Origin: Pagrus major
Lineage: Eukaryota; Chordata; Actinopteri; Spariformes; Sparidae
DNA: 64,000 bases
Direction of reading: 5' to 3'
Assembly: GCF_040436345.1 (NCBI RefSeq)
Contig: NC_133230.1
Coordinates: forward strand, 29,818,551-29,882,550
Notes under the pieces: model-generated
What the model saw: the letters and a program-made list of their open reading frames with translations, nothing else
Told to the model about the DNA's origin: nothing
Databases searched by the model: none
Translations under genes and position numbers: made by a program
Shown: positions 26,200-40,200 of the stretch, in pieces
Layout: each line of letters starts with the position of its first letter
How positions within the stretch are numbered: position 1 is the stretch's first letter

Positions 26200-29100
26200 T
26201 ATCAGATTACACACAGCTTCCTCTGGAGCCACAAAAGACTTTTTACTACTTTTTCACATATGCAGTCTTGCTCCCCAAAACCTGTAAACACATTTTAATG
26301 TGTAAAATTGGTGGCGTTACCCTCTAAGTCTTTTTGTTCATTCTTGTGCTTCATTAGTTATCATAGAGATTGGTTCAATATAAGTTTGACATCCTAACTG
26401 GCTTTCTGATCTATACATGCTGTCATTGCCTTTTTAACAATACTGAACTTTAGTGCAGTACGATGTGGATCTCCCATGTGGTGGGGCCACCCAAAAATGC
26501 TGAACAACCACTCCTCAATATTAACTTTTCCAGTCAGGCAAATCAGGCCTGAAATAGAGTAACATTATATCTGCAAATAAATTGCACGTTAGGGGTACAT
26601 GTATTAATACAGGGCAGAACTCATTGTACTTCATGACCTTGTCTCGGACATGATATTAGTACAGTTTGCGACACACTGTGAATGAGATACTATGTTGTTT
26701 GTACACAGAGAGATACATTTAACTGGCGCTGTTATCTTGATCTTAATAAGAGTTCCTCCAGATAGCGCATGGGGGGGCAGGGCCTCTTGCTGCGCAAGCA
26801 GCTGCTTCACATCTGGAACTTAATATAAACATCATGGCCAATAAAATCATTCCATTTCCTTAATTACTATTCCTGTCATTTCCGCACTAAATGAAAAGTT
26901 ATTAATTCAGGGCCAACACAAACATGCTTCTCCAATATGAGGAGCTGCTCCTGAAGCGTCGCCACCCTGACTACAGGCCGCTGTCACTGGACTGGAACCA
27001 CAAGCTTCTGCCTCGCTCTGCCAGTGTGTGTGCGTGTGTGACTGTATTCACGTGTGTGTGTGTGTATGTATAGGAACAGAGGCCAAGGCACTGCAGACAT
27101 GAATGGAACACAAAATGGCGTCTTCTTTTCCATCTCATCCAAGTGTTCCTGCTGGTGCCAGTGTAATCATGACAGACACAACCCGTCCCGTGTCATCTCT
27201 CTGCTTCCTCCTCCCCTCCTCACTCCTGCTCTTGGTCTCTTGCTACTTTTCTGTGTACAACACATGCTCTGCCACCTTTATCTCCACCACATTTGTACAA
27301 CACTTCCAATCCATTCATTCACTGCCTTATTTTTTAAATGCCTCTCAATGCTATCTACTCCACATTGTAGCAGGCTTATTAACATAAAAAATAGGGTGAT
27401 GATAAGACTTTGGAGTGTTCGGCGGGCATCAGTCTGTAATCTTCCAGCTACACATGTTCTGGGAGAGAAATTACAATCTTTCACAAGGTCATAAGTTATC
27501 AAGCAATTTTTCAGCTGAAACATTCCTCACAGAGCGTCATTATCAGTCATCTGTCTTCAAAATGCTTCCCATTGATTTCAAAGCAGCTGCTGCTGGTGTT
27601 AAACATATCCAAAGGGCATCGATGAATAGAGTGAATATAGAGCCTTTTGGACAGAAAACATCTCACACCAAAAGCATCTTTGTGTCAGCACAAACGTCAG
27701 TGTATGTATGTCTTTACAGAGCCTGACTGATTGAATTACCATCTTCCCCGGTAGGCCAAAAAATTATCATATAAGTCATGACTTGTATGATTTGACACGG
27801 TGCTATGAACTGAAGCAGTTCACAGGCCAAGAGAGGAAGAGGATTTGGTGAGCAACACATATACTTACACAAAAGCTGCATGCATGCACTCAAATACCAC
27901 CAGTTTTGTAGTCAATGCTTTTGCTCCACCACACACAATTAAAGTCCCAATTAAAGGCCATTATGGGTTTTCCACTCGCTGCAACCACAGGGAGAGCAGC
28001 TCCACGGGCCGTACATTGCGGGCACACAGATGTCTCCTGTGTTGTCATCCAAAGGAACTCAGACTGATCCACAAACTTTATGATCATAATTACTGATCAA
28101 AATTAAAGTGCAACAACAACATAAACTCAGAGGACGCGATAAAAAAGAAGTTTGAGTGATTCCGGCAAAAGGGGCCGAGTGGGACTATCAGAGGTAAGTG
28201 TTTGTGAGATGTTCATCCTGAGGAGAAAAGTGTACTGAAGTGATGATAAGCAGTGACTGAACCCACAACAGCCCATTAAACTCACATTTACCACAAGAGG
28301 GAGGCATTTCCCTGATATTTTACCAGAAATGGCAGTCCTAATAAATCTGAGATGGAATATTAAATAAAAAAGGCCACATTTTCATGTTTGATTTCACACA
28401 TGCAATTGTGTCTCTGTTTACCACAGCGACAATCACCAATAGATTTGAGTTCTCACCACAGATGAAAGCACTGAGCTTCGTATCTGCTGTGAAGCATCCA
28501 TTCACCACCATACCCACATGCAAGTTCAACACAAGTGTATTCCCTTAAGCGGGGTCCAAAAGTGTCATGGGTTTCCGCTACTGAGTTCCCATCCTCTTAC
28601 CCAGTGACCTTAATGAGAGAGTAAAGTTCTCACTTGGCTTAACAATACGCTGTTGTCGAGGGCTGCGATAAGAGGTGGCCAGTCAACAGCCTCTGGACAT
28701 GCAGCTGTGTAGGCGAAAGGCCTCCCCTATCTGTCCTCTGCCTCACACGCAAAATCAGTTGCCACATCAAGTAACCTCACAAAGACACACACACGTGTCA
28801 AAATGCATGTGGGAGCACACAATCACACACACACACACACAAAAAGTGAATCCCATTCCCACCCAATTTGGGGCTCTGAGAACTAACAATCTGTTTAGTG
28901 CAAAAACTGTAGTGGCTCCTTTCATCTCCAGTTCAAGGCGCCGATGATCTAATTCCAAATCTGATGATGAGCAAGCCAGTGCCAAATATCTAAAACAAGT
29001 GTCAACAACAACACACTGTGAACTGCAGAGTGATAAATGAGCCCTTTCTTCGTGGTCAGTAAGGTTTATTCTTTGAACTATTTAGGGCTTGAAGAGATCT

Positions 29101-31299
29101 TTTATATTCATGAACAAACTGATTTTGTGAGGCAGAAAATTTTAAATTTAGTCATTTTCAAGGTGCAGAGTTTTCCCCTGGGAATGAATGAATGAAAAGT
29201 AATACATTTATACAGTGTTGTAAATCATAGAATTGTTTTTTTATTTAAATTTTTGACCACTAATGCAACCCTGACAGTCATAAATTGAGCTTCAAAGAAG
29301 AAGTTAAGGAAAGAATGGTCAATTTAGTAGCTGTACTGGAGCCTTATGCATAAAGTGCTCTGAAACATATATCTACAATTTCATGACAACTGGTTAAATC
29401 ATGATGAAGATCATGTGATATCAAGACTTACTAAACTGACCTTTTGTGAACATTTTGAAAGATACACCGCAACACAGGTTCATAGATATGGTTTAATTCG
29501 ATTTAGGAAACAAAGCAGGTGTTTTAGAAACAGCTGTTATGTGGTTAAAAGTTCAAAGGTAGGCTGACATTCTGCAGCAAAAAGCCAGAGAAAGCAAGCA
29601 TTAATACATGAGCAACATTTGTGCAGTGCCGAACATTACAAACTAAAAAATCAAATAAAGGATAATTTTTTACACTGCTTAAACTTCATAAAATGAGACT
29701 CATTTATGATTATTAATGGAAATGTAAAAGGAACAATACATCCAACAAGAATTTGGACTTGCATTGGCAGGTATTCTTGGCACCATCGAGGATTGTTCTC
29801 CACTACTGGAGGAGGCACAAAAAGCCATGTCCAAAATTTGCTGAATGGTTAAAATTACTGACGGACATGTCCTCTTTCAAAGGGACTAATAATAAGTAAC
29901 GGGAATATTTCTGACATTTGAACTCATTCTTTAATTTATACAAAGAAGAAAATGTAATAGGAAGTACTGTATATATTTCCACTCTTTTGACTGTGAAAAT
30001 GTGCTGCCACTGCTCTGTATTTTTGTCGTACTTATTTGCACTTAAAATTATTAATATTTTGGCATTTTTGCCTTTATTTGACAGTCGACAGGGTAGAACT
30101 AGACAGAAAACATAAGTAAGGAGAAGGGGAGAAGGGAAAAAAGGGTGATATTTCAGCTATGTGGTATGAGCCTTCACCATTAGGCCATTGTGGCACCATG
30201 TTTGTACTTAATTAGTTTGTCTTGTTTTATGTCTATAAGTTACTTTCAAGTGGTCAGATTTGTTCAGTTTCTTTTCCTCTCGTCTGTTCTTCAGAAATTT
30301 ACTATGTTGCATTATGTCTTCTTGGTTTTGTTGATTAAAAAAATCCTGAATTAAAAAAACATTTGGTGAACTTGACATGTAAATTACATGCCAATGACCG
30401 TCTTGACAGCACTGACCTGGAATGGAGTCCAACATGGAGAAAGATATCATATTAGCTGGGTTGCAGAACCTCCAAGCATCCAGCAACAGCTTATTCATGC
30501 ACAAAATAATTTTGCTGTGCCACTTTCGATGTTACCGATTACTCAGGCAGGCACTTACTAAAGGCAGGCAGATGGTCAGGTACAGTCAGACAGAGCAGAA
30601 CCAAACATTCAAAACTGAAGTGACAGTGACATCCTTGCAAATATTGGCTCTGCTTCCCTTTAAAAACAGTAGGACCGGTTGTTGATGAGGAGCTGTAAGA
30701 AGGTGAGAGAGCTGAGGTGATGAATCAGACCTCGAGGCAGAAGAGGAAAGATAGGGGGACAGAGCCATGGCATGCAACCAAACCATGACAACCAAATACA
30801 ATTAATGACAAAAGCAATTGCTGCTGAAAAACACTTTTTTTAAAGTGTAAAAATTTCCAGTGTGGTATTGGCACTATTTGGTCCGTCAAGTTATTACGTG
30901 CCTGTGGGTGACTCGCAGTCATTAAAACCAGACATGCACGTGGGAGCATTGAACAGGACAGGGAAAACAATGACGGATATTCCAGAGTCAATGAACTGTC
31001 TCAGCCAGACAATCTGCAGTGATGTAGGGTTATGTGTGTGAATGAATGAGGTGTTTGCCCTAATGTGGGCTATAATCTGACCCTCTTGGGAGGATCAGGA
31101 GGAGTGCTGTGGAAAATAAATTCAGACTGGAGGTCCATTTTTAAATGTTGTACATGCAGGGGAAAACAGAAATTCTGTCGACGGAGAGCAAACAAAAACA
31201 TAGGAATGTAGAAAAAGAGTAAAAAGGAATATATGCAGAAATGGAGCAATGGAAAGGAAAGAAAAGGAGAGCATTAGGCTGAACAAGCTTGAGCCATGT

Positions 31300-34200
31300 G
31301 TAAACACAGTATATAGAAACCAGATATGGCCAATGCTAAAGGTAATATACAGAGAGAATGCGTTTAGCAGAGTCCATTAAAGCCAAAAGTCTCTGAGGGA
31401 ACGCTTCTAGCCAGACATGGGACTCTGATGGAGGTAGCCAAGACACTCTAACTCCAGGTTAGCCTCCCACTCTGAGTAATGGACCAGGGTGTTTTCAGAC
31501 TCCCATGGCCCCTCGCGAGTCCCGCCGAGCCCCCATGATGAAGTTAGAGAGGCTGCAGGAGCGCTACAGCACAGAGAGAGAATGAGCCATGCCCGTCTCC
31601 TGTTGCTGTTGAATGTAATTTCGGATCGTATTGCAGCGGAAGCACAACTGACAGAGGAGGAATCTATCGAATTCAGCTCAGACATCACAATAATATTGAG
31701 TGTTGTTTATAAACACACATTCAGGATGCTTCGGGAGTATCACTCGTTTGAAAGCCCCAGTGCTGAGCTTAGAGCTTCAGTGTCCTGTGAGCAAATCCTA
31801 ACATAGGTGTTGAAATGGTGCCACTTGATGAGGCTGCTGTAAAACTGTCTATGGGGAGCTGTTTTGTAGGAATCCACCGGATTGACGTAACTGCTATGAT
31901 CGCAGAAGGAGAAGCAGTCAGTGAGTTCCATTTTAAAGCATTTATTCTATTTCTTCTTTAAGGGTAAGTTCGACGTGAGTGGTTTTGTTTTTTAATGCGC
32001 TCAGGAATAAAGGAATCCATCTCAGCCATGGTGCAAACAGTGAATGAACTGACTCAAAGCACCTGTGTTAGCTGCCTAAACAGCACACCTGTGCCTTCTC
32101 CTAATCCAGCAGTCATGTGACCTTAACTTCCAAAAAAACAAACAAAAAACAAACAAACTATAAGTTAGATATTTGGATATTTTTCTATCACATGTAATAT
32201 ATATATTTAACTCTGTATTTGTGAACAACAATAAGGCTGGAGATATACTTGCTTTTCAACCACACGAAGACAACCGGTTGCATTGTCAACGCAGTTGTTC
32301 ACATACTGGCCTATATACTATGCATTTTACTGGAGGATACCACTAGATGGCACATGCCATAGAAATTAACCTTCACCTGACAAGCGAGACAAATCCCCTC
32401 TTTCCTTTCTTGTCATTCATGGCACCCCCATGTCTTTTTCTCAGTGGTTAACCAATTCTTGGCCCGTAACTCCAATTGCGAAGCCATCGCTATTATAATG
32501 CCATCATCCCAGCCTGCCAAGCCTTAGGGAATGATGTCACTTCCACCCTTGGTCATGGTGGTTTGGGTTTGGCCACTGGTGCATGTGACAATTTGTGCCC
32601 TTCTAGGAAGCCCTGAAGCTTCCAACTTGGCAAGCAGCCATGACATCTACACCCTCACCCACTTCCACAATGAGACAATCAGTGATGCAGTTGAATGTTT
32701 TAATACACCAGAGGGCTTTTGACTATGCCCCTATATCTGTGCTCACTTTAATACTTCCCCCCTCCTCTTCTTTTCCAGTCATGCTGTACAGCGTCTCCAC
32801 TCCTGTCATTTACCCCATGGCTTTGTAGTCGTGTTGCGAGGCGGAAAGGAGCAGAGCAGGGCGAGGCTTCAGGCCCAGCGGTGGCTGATGTATGGCTTCT
32901 GGAGAGGAAACACAGCACAGGCGATGAGAGAATGTGGAAATGTACGCATGGCATGATGCCGGCTCGGCCCAGCCCACTGTGCGCTGTGTTTAGAGGCAGC
33001 CTTTCTTCTTGTGCCAGGTGGGTGTGGGATGAAAGAGGGCACTGGGGGGCTGGTGGGTCGACAGGCCTGGGATCAAACAGAAGAGAGGCAGTAGAGGGTG
33101 ACGGTGGTGGGGGTTGCTGGTTGTGAGATGAGTGCGAGGAGTAGCCAATTGAGTGGACGGTTTTAATTCATATGTGGTTAATTACTGCAGCCTCCCCTGC
33201 CCAATTCTGGTTTACGAATATTACTGAGGCCATTAATGACCCACTCATTAAATGTTAGACGCTGTGTTTCATATCCTTCTCTGATACCAAGCAAAATGAC
33301 ACACAACATTCAACTGAATAAAGATCCTATACTGTTTATTGTTTAGTTGAAAGGCCCAATAATTTAATGTGATGTATTAAATTGCTACTCCATGTGTACT
33401 AGCAAAGCATATTCTCTGAAATATACTACTTTTTCACCATGACCATGTCTGTAATTTGCCAGTCAACGGCATCACTGTCCAAACTCTGATTCTACATACT
33501 GTATTTGAGGTTGGGAATTTCACATAAATACTTTCGATGTGACTAAGAGCAAGGGCAGATGCCTTTGTTGTCCACATAGTGTCTCATTATCCGAGCCCTT
33601 CCAGCTCAGGCGTGTGGGTTCTCAGTGGGGAACCCCAGCCCAGAAGTGGTTGTGACGATGGGACAAACCAACCACCGCTCACAGGCTCCAGCCGGATGAG
33701 GAGGGAAGAAGACGACACTCGTCATTTGGAGGTTTTGGTCTGATTGCTTCCCCTTGTGAGGGACTTAAACTGTCCCCTTTGGGAATGCGGTCCCTTTTAA
33801 CACCCACGCCTAAAGACCCAGAGAGGGAGAACGAGGTGTAAAAACACAAAAATAAAAAAGAAATACGGCCAAGAAGAGTGAAGCTGACACTGCAAAACAA
33901 GGTCACGAAGTGAGGTCCCAAACAAATAGCATGAATATGAATTATGCATAAATTCAGTCTATAAAAAGAGACATACATTATGTTGTGGGAATGGGTTATG
34001 AGAGCGACTGGGTACTCATTATGGTGGGGAGGAATTTAGAGGAATCTAATTTTTAAATTACACTCGAGGTCAAAGGTGAAGCTGAAGTGTAATTTTAGAA
34101 TGAACTTTTTTTGCAATTCAAACTTTAAAGCAGCCATAATATTGACTTTATTTTAATGCATCACATGACCACATGGATATCAAAGGGGTCATTTATAGTT

Positions 34201-37200
34201 AGAATTATCACCCGACTCTGCAGTTTTCCTCAAATAATCAGAACTTCATTGCATCTTTCAGCTTACTGTCTTGGTTTTTCGGCCCCCAAGTTTAGTGTTT
34301 TTGTGGTTTTGTTTTTGGCTGTTTATCAGCCAAATGTTTATAGAAAAGGGATAACAACCGACTTTCCCCTACCTGCCTAGTACAAAAAGACACACAGACA
34401 AAGTCAGCAACAAGCAGGTGAACATGGTGTATTTAGCTAAAAATAATAATAATACATTGGACTTACATAGCACAAATGAAAATGGCAAGTAATCCTAACA
34501 GTGACCTGGTCGCTAACAGTACGAAAACAAGCTAGCAGCCCTACATTTTCTTGTGTAGTGATTTAGCCATTTTAATGGAAGGAATTTGATGCAAGACTGC
34601 TTAAAAGGTAATAATATGTTGATGTTCTGTTTAGTTTGTTCCTGTTTGTTTTGATGGAAGTCACATGTTTGACAGAAACACCAGTAGTACTGTCTGTCAC
34701 TGATGGAAACCAGGCATTGTTCAGGGGATTTCCGACTCTACCTCTGAATTTCAAACATGTCTGAAAGCCGACCATGTTACATAGAGAGATCTATGGGTTG
34801 GAATACATAACCGATGTAATTATTGTCTTACTCTGCTTTATGCTCTTCGACCCTCCTGCCCGCCCCCTGGTTTACAGTTGAATGCAATCGCTTTATTGGC
34901 TCAGTTGGTCCTGTTCTGGAGCAGTGGGGCCTTGCCAGTCGTCGTGGTTACTATAAAAACTAATCATTTCATTTTCCTTGTATCTTGTTTCATTCATTTA
35001 CTTTAATCACAGTCTATGGGAGGCGCCAATGTTTCCCCATGAGTGGCGTCTGCTAAAGAGAGCAGAAATTTAGAGCAGGCCGTTTTTAGCTGGCACGCGG
35101 GCAGAGACATCCACACTACTGTATTTAATGACTGCGTTGGAGTTCAAGCGATTAGAGCTCATCTCAGACGAGCTGCGTGCCCTTTTGATCTTTGAATCCT
35201 GCAAACGAAGTCAAGGGGAGAGACAGAGACGAATCACCTGCGGTTTTGGAAATCATTTAGAACGGACTGGCTTTCCAAACTGATAGGGGGTAAAAAAGGT
35301 TTGATCTTAGTTAGATCTGCTGCCTCAGATTCCCTATCTGTCTTTTCTCTCTACGAATGTGTGTGTGGTAAAAAAAAAAAGAGAAAGAGAGAGAGTGGCT
35401 TGGATTTGTCAGAAGACTAATAGAAGTGGATTCTTTCAAACTAAAAAAAAAAAAAAGCAAAACAATGTAAGCAAGAGGCCAGCAGCATGTGGACAATTGT
35501 GATCACTGAGTGGCCTAGCAATGTGGCAGTCTTGGGTTGGTGAAGAATTATGGCCTTCGTCTGCTCCATTAATTAACAGCCATTCAGACAGGAAACCAGA
35601 GCCAGCACTCCAGTCTGCTTTCATGTCTCATCCCATTTGCCTGCAGAAACCTCATTTTTCATTATTTACTGTATCACTTCCAGACTGATGATCATCAATA
35701 TTGTGTAAATGAAGCGGGGGAGGGGGCGAAACCTTTTTTGGAAAAGGTTTGAAGTGCATAATAGTTTGCTGTTGAAATATTGGCCTGTGGTACATGTTGT
35801 TAGGGAAACCCTCAGTGGGCTGTCACAGTATGACATTAAAAAGGCAGCCTTGTACAGCCACACGTCCAGGCGTAACAATAATGAACCTCAGGGACTTTGA
35901 GCGCAGGGGGAAAGTGGATGCAAATGTTTTATGATCTGGCAGCGCCGCGGACAAAGCAAATAATCGCCAGACACAGAGGAGCAGGTAGTTTCACTTAACC
36001 TCTGCTCAGGGCTGAGCGCCAACTTAACTGGAAGCACATGGCTGCAGAGCACATTAGATAGAGGCAGAGACTGATTATTCCTCACAACTGACCCACCAAT
36101 TAAAGATCCTTCTGAGGTGTAAGACAGCAACCAACCTCATGACACTGTTATCCCACAGTAGCTGGCCCTTTGCTGGTATACACACGCTACTGTAGACAGT
36201 TACTCAAGTTACCCTGGCCACACAGCAAGTGGTAACACACAAAAGACTTGAGGAAGTCACAACTCTGGTTGGTGCCTCGGTATACCTGCGTGGTCAAATG
36301 GAGGAGAGAGCATACATCTCGCGGACTGTGGTCTGCTGTTTACTGGATGTCTGTGGCCTGTGGCTTTGTCTCCCTCCCATTAGTGTGTTTGGTGTTGTTC
36401 ACATGCTGACTGGCCCTACGGTAAATGCTCCTTATCGGTTGGCCAATCCTGAGGGCACTTCAGCCGCAGAAAACCCCTGAGAGGATGGAGGATGAATGAG
36501 TTGTGTACATTGGGGAAAATGAGGGAAAGTGTCTGTTCAGGCATGCCATTTAACGTACATACAGTATGTATGTGATAATATTGTGTATGAGTGTTTGAGT
36601 GTATATGCCGAAGGGTCAGGCCCTGCAGCATTGACCATCCATCTCACAAGCCTGAAGCCGCGTGCCGCACTGCCCAGGTTAACGTCTCCTCTGGCCAAGC
36701 GCCACTATCAGGTTCCCCCATGTGGTTCCACTTAGACCACCAGGGGCTCCAGCTACAGTCTGCAGACAGCCTCTCAGGCCACAGGGCGGGTGCGGTGCAG
36801 GGGGAAGGCCCCACCGACTGCATAAGCAGCAGGCTCAATAACTCATATCATGGCACACACCTCATTGCTAGCAACCGGTGCCTCATGGCGTCTTTGGTGC
36901 CTGACTGCCCCGAGTAAATGTGTTTCTGGCCACTGATCATTACGGAGCGTCTTTGCTTACTTGAGATGATAAGATAAGTCAAAGAGAGGGAATCTGGTTG
37001 TTGTTGTTATTATTTATTTTTTTAGATGAATGTATCAATTAAATGATGGCTGATTTGGCTGAAATGCTTCTTTAGCTTTAGTTAGGCGCAGCAGCAAAAC
37101 AAAAATTCAAAGGAGAAATTTTGTAAGAGTTATGATTTATGAGACCAATGCACAATTTGGTGATGAAATTACAGCTTTCTTATGACACACCCTACAGTAT

Positions 37201-40200
37201 GTTCCCAGCTCTTTCTGCCTCAGCACAGAGTAAAAGCCCGTCCTTTAGTCTCCTTGTCCCCCCTCCACCACTTACAGTCTATCACTGTATATTTTTATTG
37301 ATGAGGCCTGACAGCGCCCCAATTCCAATATAGCTTAGGACATTTGATACACACCCCACCCTTAAAAACAAAAAAAGAAAAGAAAAATATTCCTCTGCCC
37401 TTCTTCTCTCGTAGTCCTGAGACTCCACGCCATAACAGCAGGCCCTAATTTCTCTTTCCAGTCATGGAATATGATAATTTTCTTATTTGCAAGAAATATC
37501 AATTGCTCAAGGCGGACACATAATCATTGGGGAGGAAAGGAGAAGCTACCTGTGTAATGTGCTTAACAGGCTAACCCATTTAGCCGCAGGCGCTGTTTGA
37601 AAATGAGAAAGTGCTGATGGTCAAAATCAATTTTCCCTGTGTCCAAATTACTCCCTGCCCGGCTTAGGATTTCACCTAAATGGCCAAACCTTAAAACACT
37701 GATACTAATTCTATCATATTAGAGCCTGGTCATATAGTTGAAGTTATTGCTAATGCTATTTTGCTGTATTTATTGATGTAGTGAGATGACTCGGAGGACA
37801 GAGAGCAGAGAGTTTTGTTACTCCCTTTGTGTTTGTGTGTGTAGATGCATATCAGTACTACTCAATGCAAGCAGTGTACAAAGCCTTCGGGCTTTAACAA
37901 TGTTTAAGGATGTTTGCCGCTTATGGGTTTACCAATTTTATATATCATGAGATAAAAAATCATATAAAGCTTGTATTTTCCTTATTAGACAACACTGAAA
38001 GCTTCTCAGAGTGCAATATCCTTGTCTGTCCCTAAAGAACAGATTATCATTTTTCTTTGAGTTCCTTTTGTTTCTTAATAACAGCACAGAAACAACATTA
38101 TTTGCACATGGTAGTGCCATGAGAAATTTCCTGTAATAATGCGCCATTTACAGTGAACATGAAGAAGAATTACAGCAGGCACATTTGGGCAATACAGCTG
38201 GGAGTGTCTACGAAACAGAAAATCAAATATTAATTACACAGAAATTGTAAGCAGTTTGATTAGAAGATTTTATGAGAGGCTATGATTTCTAAAATCATCG
38301 CCATGCAATCAAACAGGCAACAGGAATGAGTCCTAAAACACTGAAATTAGTCAGCATTTTTGCACTTCCAGTTCCCTCGTCTCGAAGTCAATGGTTTTTT
38401 TGAATGGGTTTTCAGTAATTGTCTGAAATAAGGTCAGTAAATATCCCGTGTTTCAATTATTGAGCATTTAAGTGATTGCTATCAAGGGACTAAATGAGAC
38501 TACAGAGGTTGTCGGGGACATTAAACATCATCACGCTGAACGCAGAGACTCATCTACTTAGTAGTCCATACTTGTACTTGTGTACGTGTACTTTAGTTGC
38601 AAACTATTCTAACTCTATCTTTACAACTTGTAGATTGATCAATTTATAGATAAGTGTGTACAGTATAGTATATACATGAGGATGCTTAGTGCTGGTGACG
38701 TAGAAGTCATGTGACTGCAATGTAGTTCGTTTATAGCCTAACATGACCTTCTTTTTTTTCCATTTACGCTTCAAAAGCCATACAAGTGATGTCCATCTGT
38801 GAAGATTATCTTGTCAGACTAAACATCTAAGTATCACAAACTTGTGTTTGCCACAGAGCTTTTTTGGCAATAATCCAAAATCCTATTCAAAAACCCCACA
38901 GGCTTTTTGTAGAGGGTACCAGAGCGATGCTAATTTCTGGGTTAGCTCACAAAAAATGTATCATCCCTGCAGCACTTTATTTTGGAAAGCAGAAGAATTA
39001 CTTGGAAAAGATATAAATTTAGGTCACTTTCACCTAAAGTTACCTCACTGCAGAATAGAAAAAAATAAAGCTGACCATGTCTCCCCACTCATCCAGACTC
39101 CTTTAAGGAGAGACAGACAAACAGACAGAAGACAGACAGACAGTAGATGACTGTGGACCAGTTGCTTGGTCAAAACAGTGAGGGTGACAAAGCTTTTCCC
39201 ATTGTGGTTTCCATTTGCTGAAACAGCCTTTCTATAGACTTTATACAGCAGCCTGGTCTGTATTTAGAACAGCCTCTGAAAACCTTCACTTGCACAGACT
39301 GGCCCCTCACGGATGTTTTTGTGTCTAAAAATGGTAATTTGCTTATTTATGTAATTAATGACTTGTGAGGCTTGTTCAAGAAAGGTGCTACGACATTTAA
39401 ATAAACTTCATTCACTTACCCAATGGATGTCTGACTCAATTTTTCCAATGAACCCAGTTTCCGGACAGTTATTTCCAGGAAATTATTTTTAGACATGAAT
39501 AGTTTCTTATGAACCCAATCAAACTGACTTTTTCCATTTTTATGTAATACTATATAATTACTGGACTTTTTTGTAGAAAACTAACTGGGCGGCCTTTACT
39601 GACTGTGCTTCAGGCACTTTTTAATCTTTTTTAAATATAATAAATATATAATAATGGTTCCAGGAAACATCTAACTAAATTACTAGTTACAAAGATGCTC
39701 CTTTCTTGAAATTATTAGGGAATGGAAAGTGGAATTTGACCTAACATATCTTGATATTCACACACAATTTTCTGGATTTATTTAATTTTGTTTGAACAGG
39801 CAACTTTATTGACTGAGCAACACTACTTCTTTCTTCTCATACATTTGTAGAACATATTTTTCTTTTTAAAAAGCTCCACTTAGAAAAGATTGACTTGTTT
39901 GTGATCAGACTTGGCTTGTACTTGCTAAAAAGCTGTTGGAATTGTGCCTCAGGCCTGCTCGGACAGATCGAACTGTGTTTCCCCCAAAAGACTTTAAGAC
40001 AGCTGTGTTTGGGACTATAGATCTGTGGATTCGGGGTTAGGCTGGCTTGTGGCCGTGGCCCATCCACCTGGGCTAGCCACATCATAAACAACAGCTGTGT
40101 GTCGGGTCTGCTTCTGTATCAACATCACCACACTGGCCACTGGCTGGAGCCACACATAGGTATTATATCCATGAGGCTTCCTGCAGGAGGACAGCCCTCT

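Larger units (their letters stand above)
23900..31300. other. Gene-poor region upstream of syf2 (first part)
   Basis: No exon with both a recognisable protein and splice signals was found. Contents seen: an (ATT)n tract at 24008-24047, a MITE-like element at 25932-26199, a TG-rich tract around 27027-27068, and otherwise unique AT-rich sequence. Open frames here have no recognised similarity. Confidence 0.5.

Noticed and set aside
35180..35200. ATCTTTGAATCC as part of a runx distal first exon
   Set aside because: The flanking codons do not give the expected N-terminal sequence and there is no matching donor.
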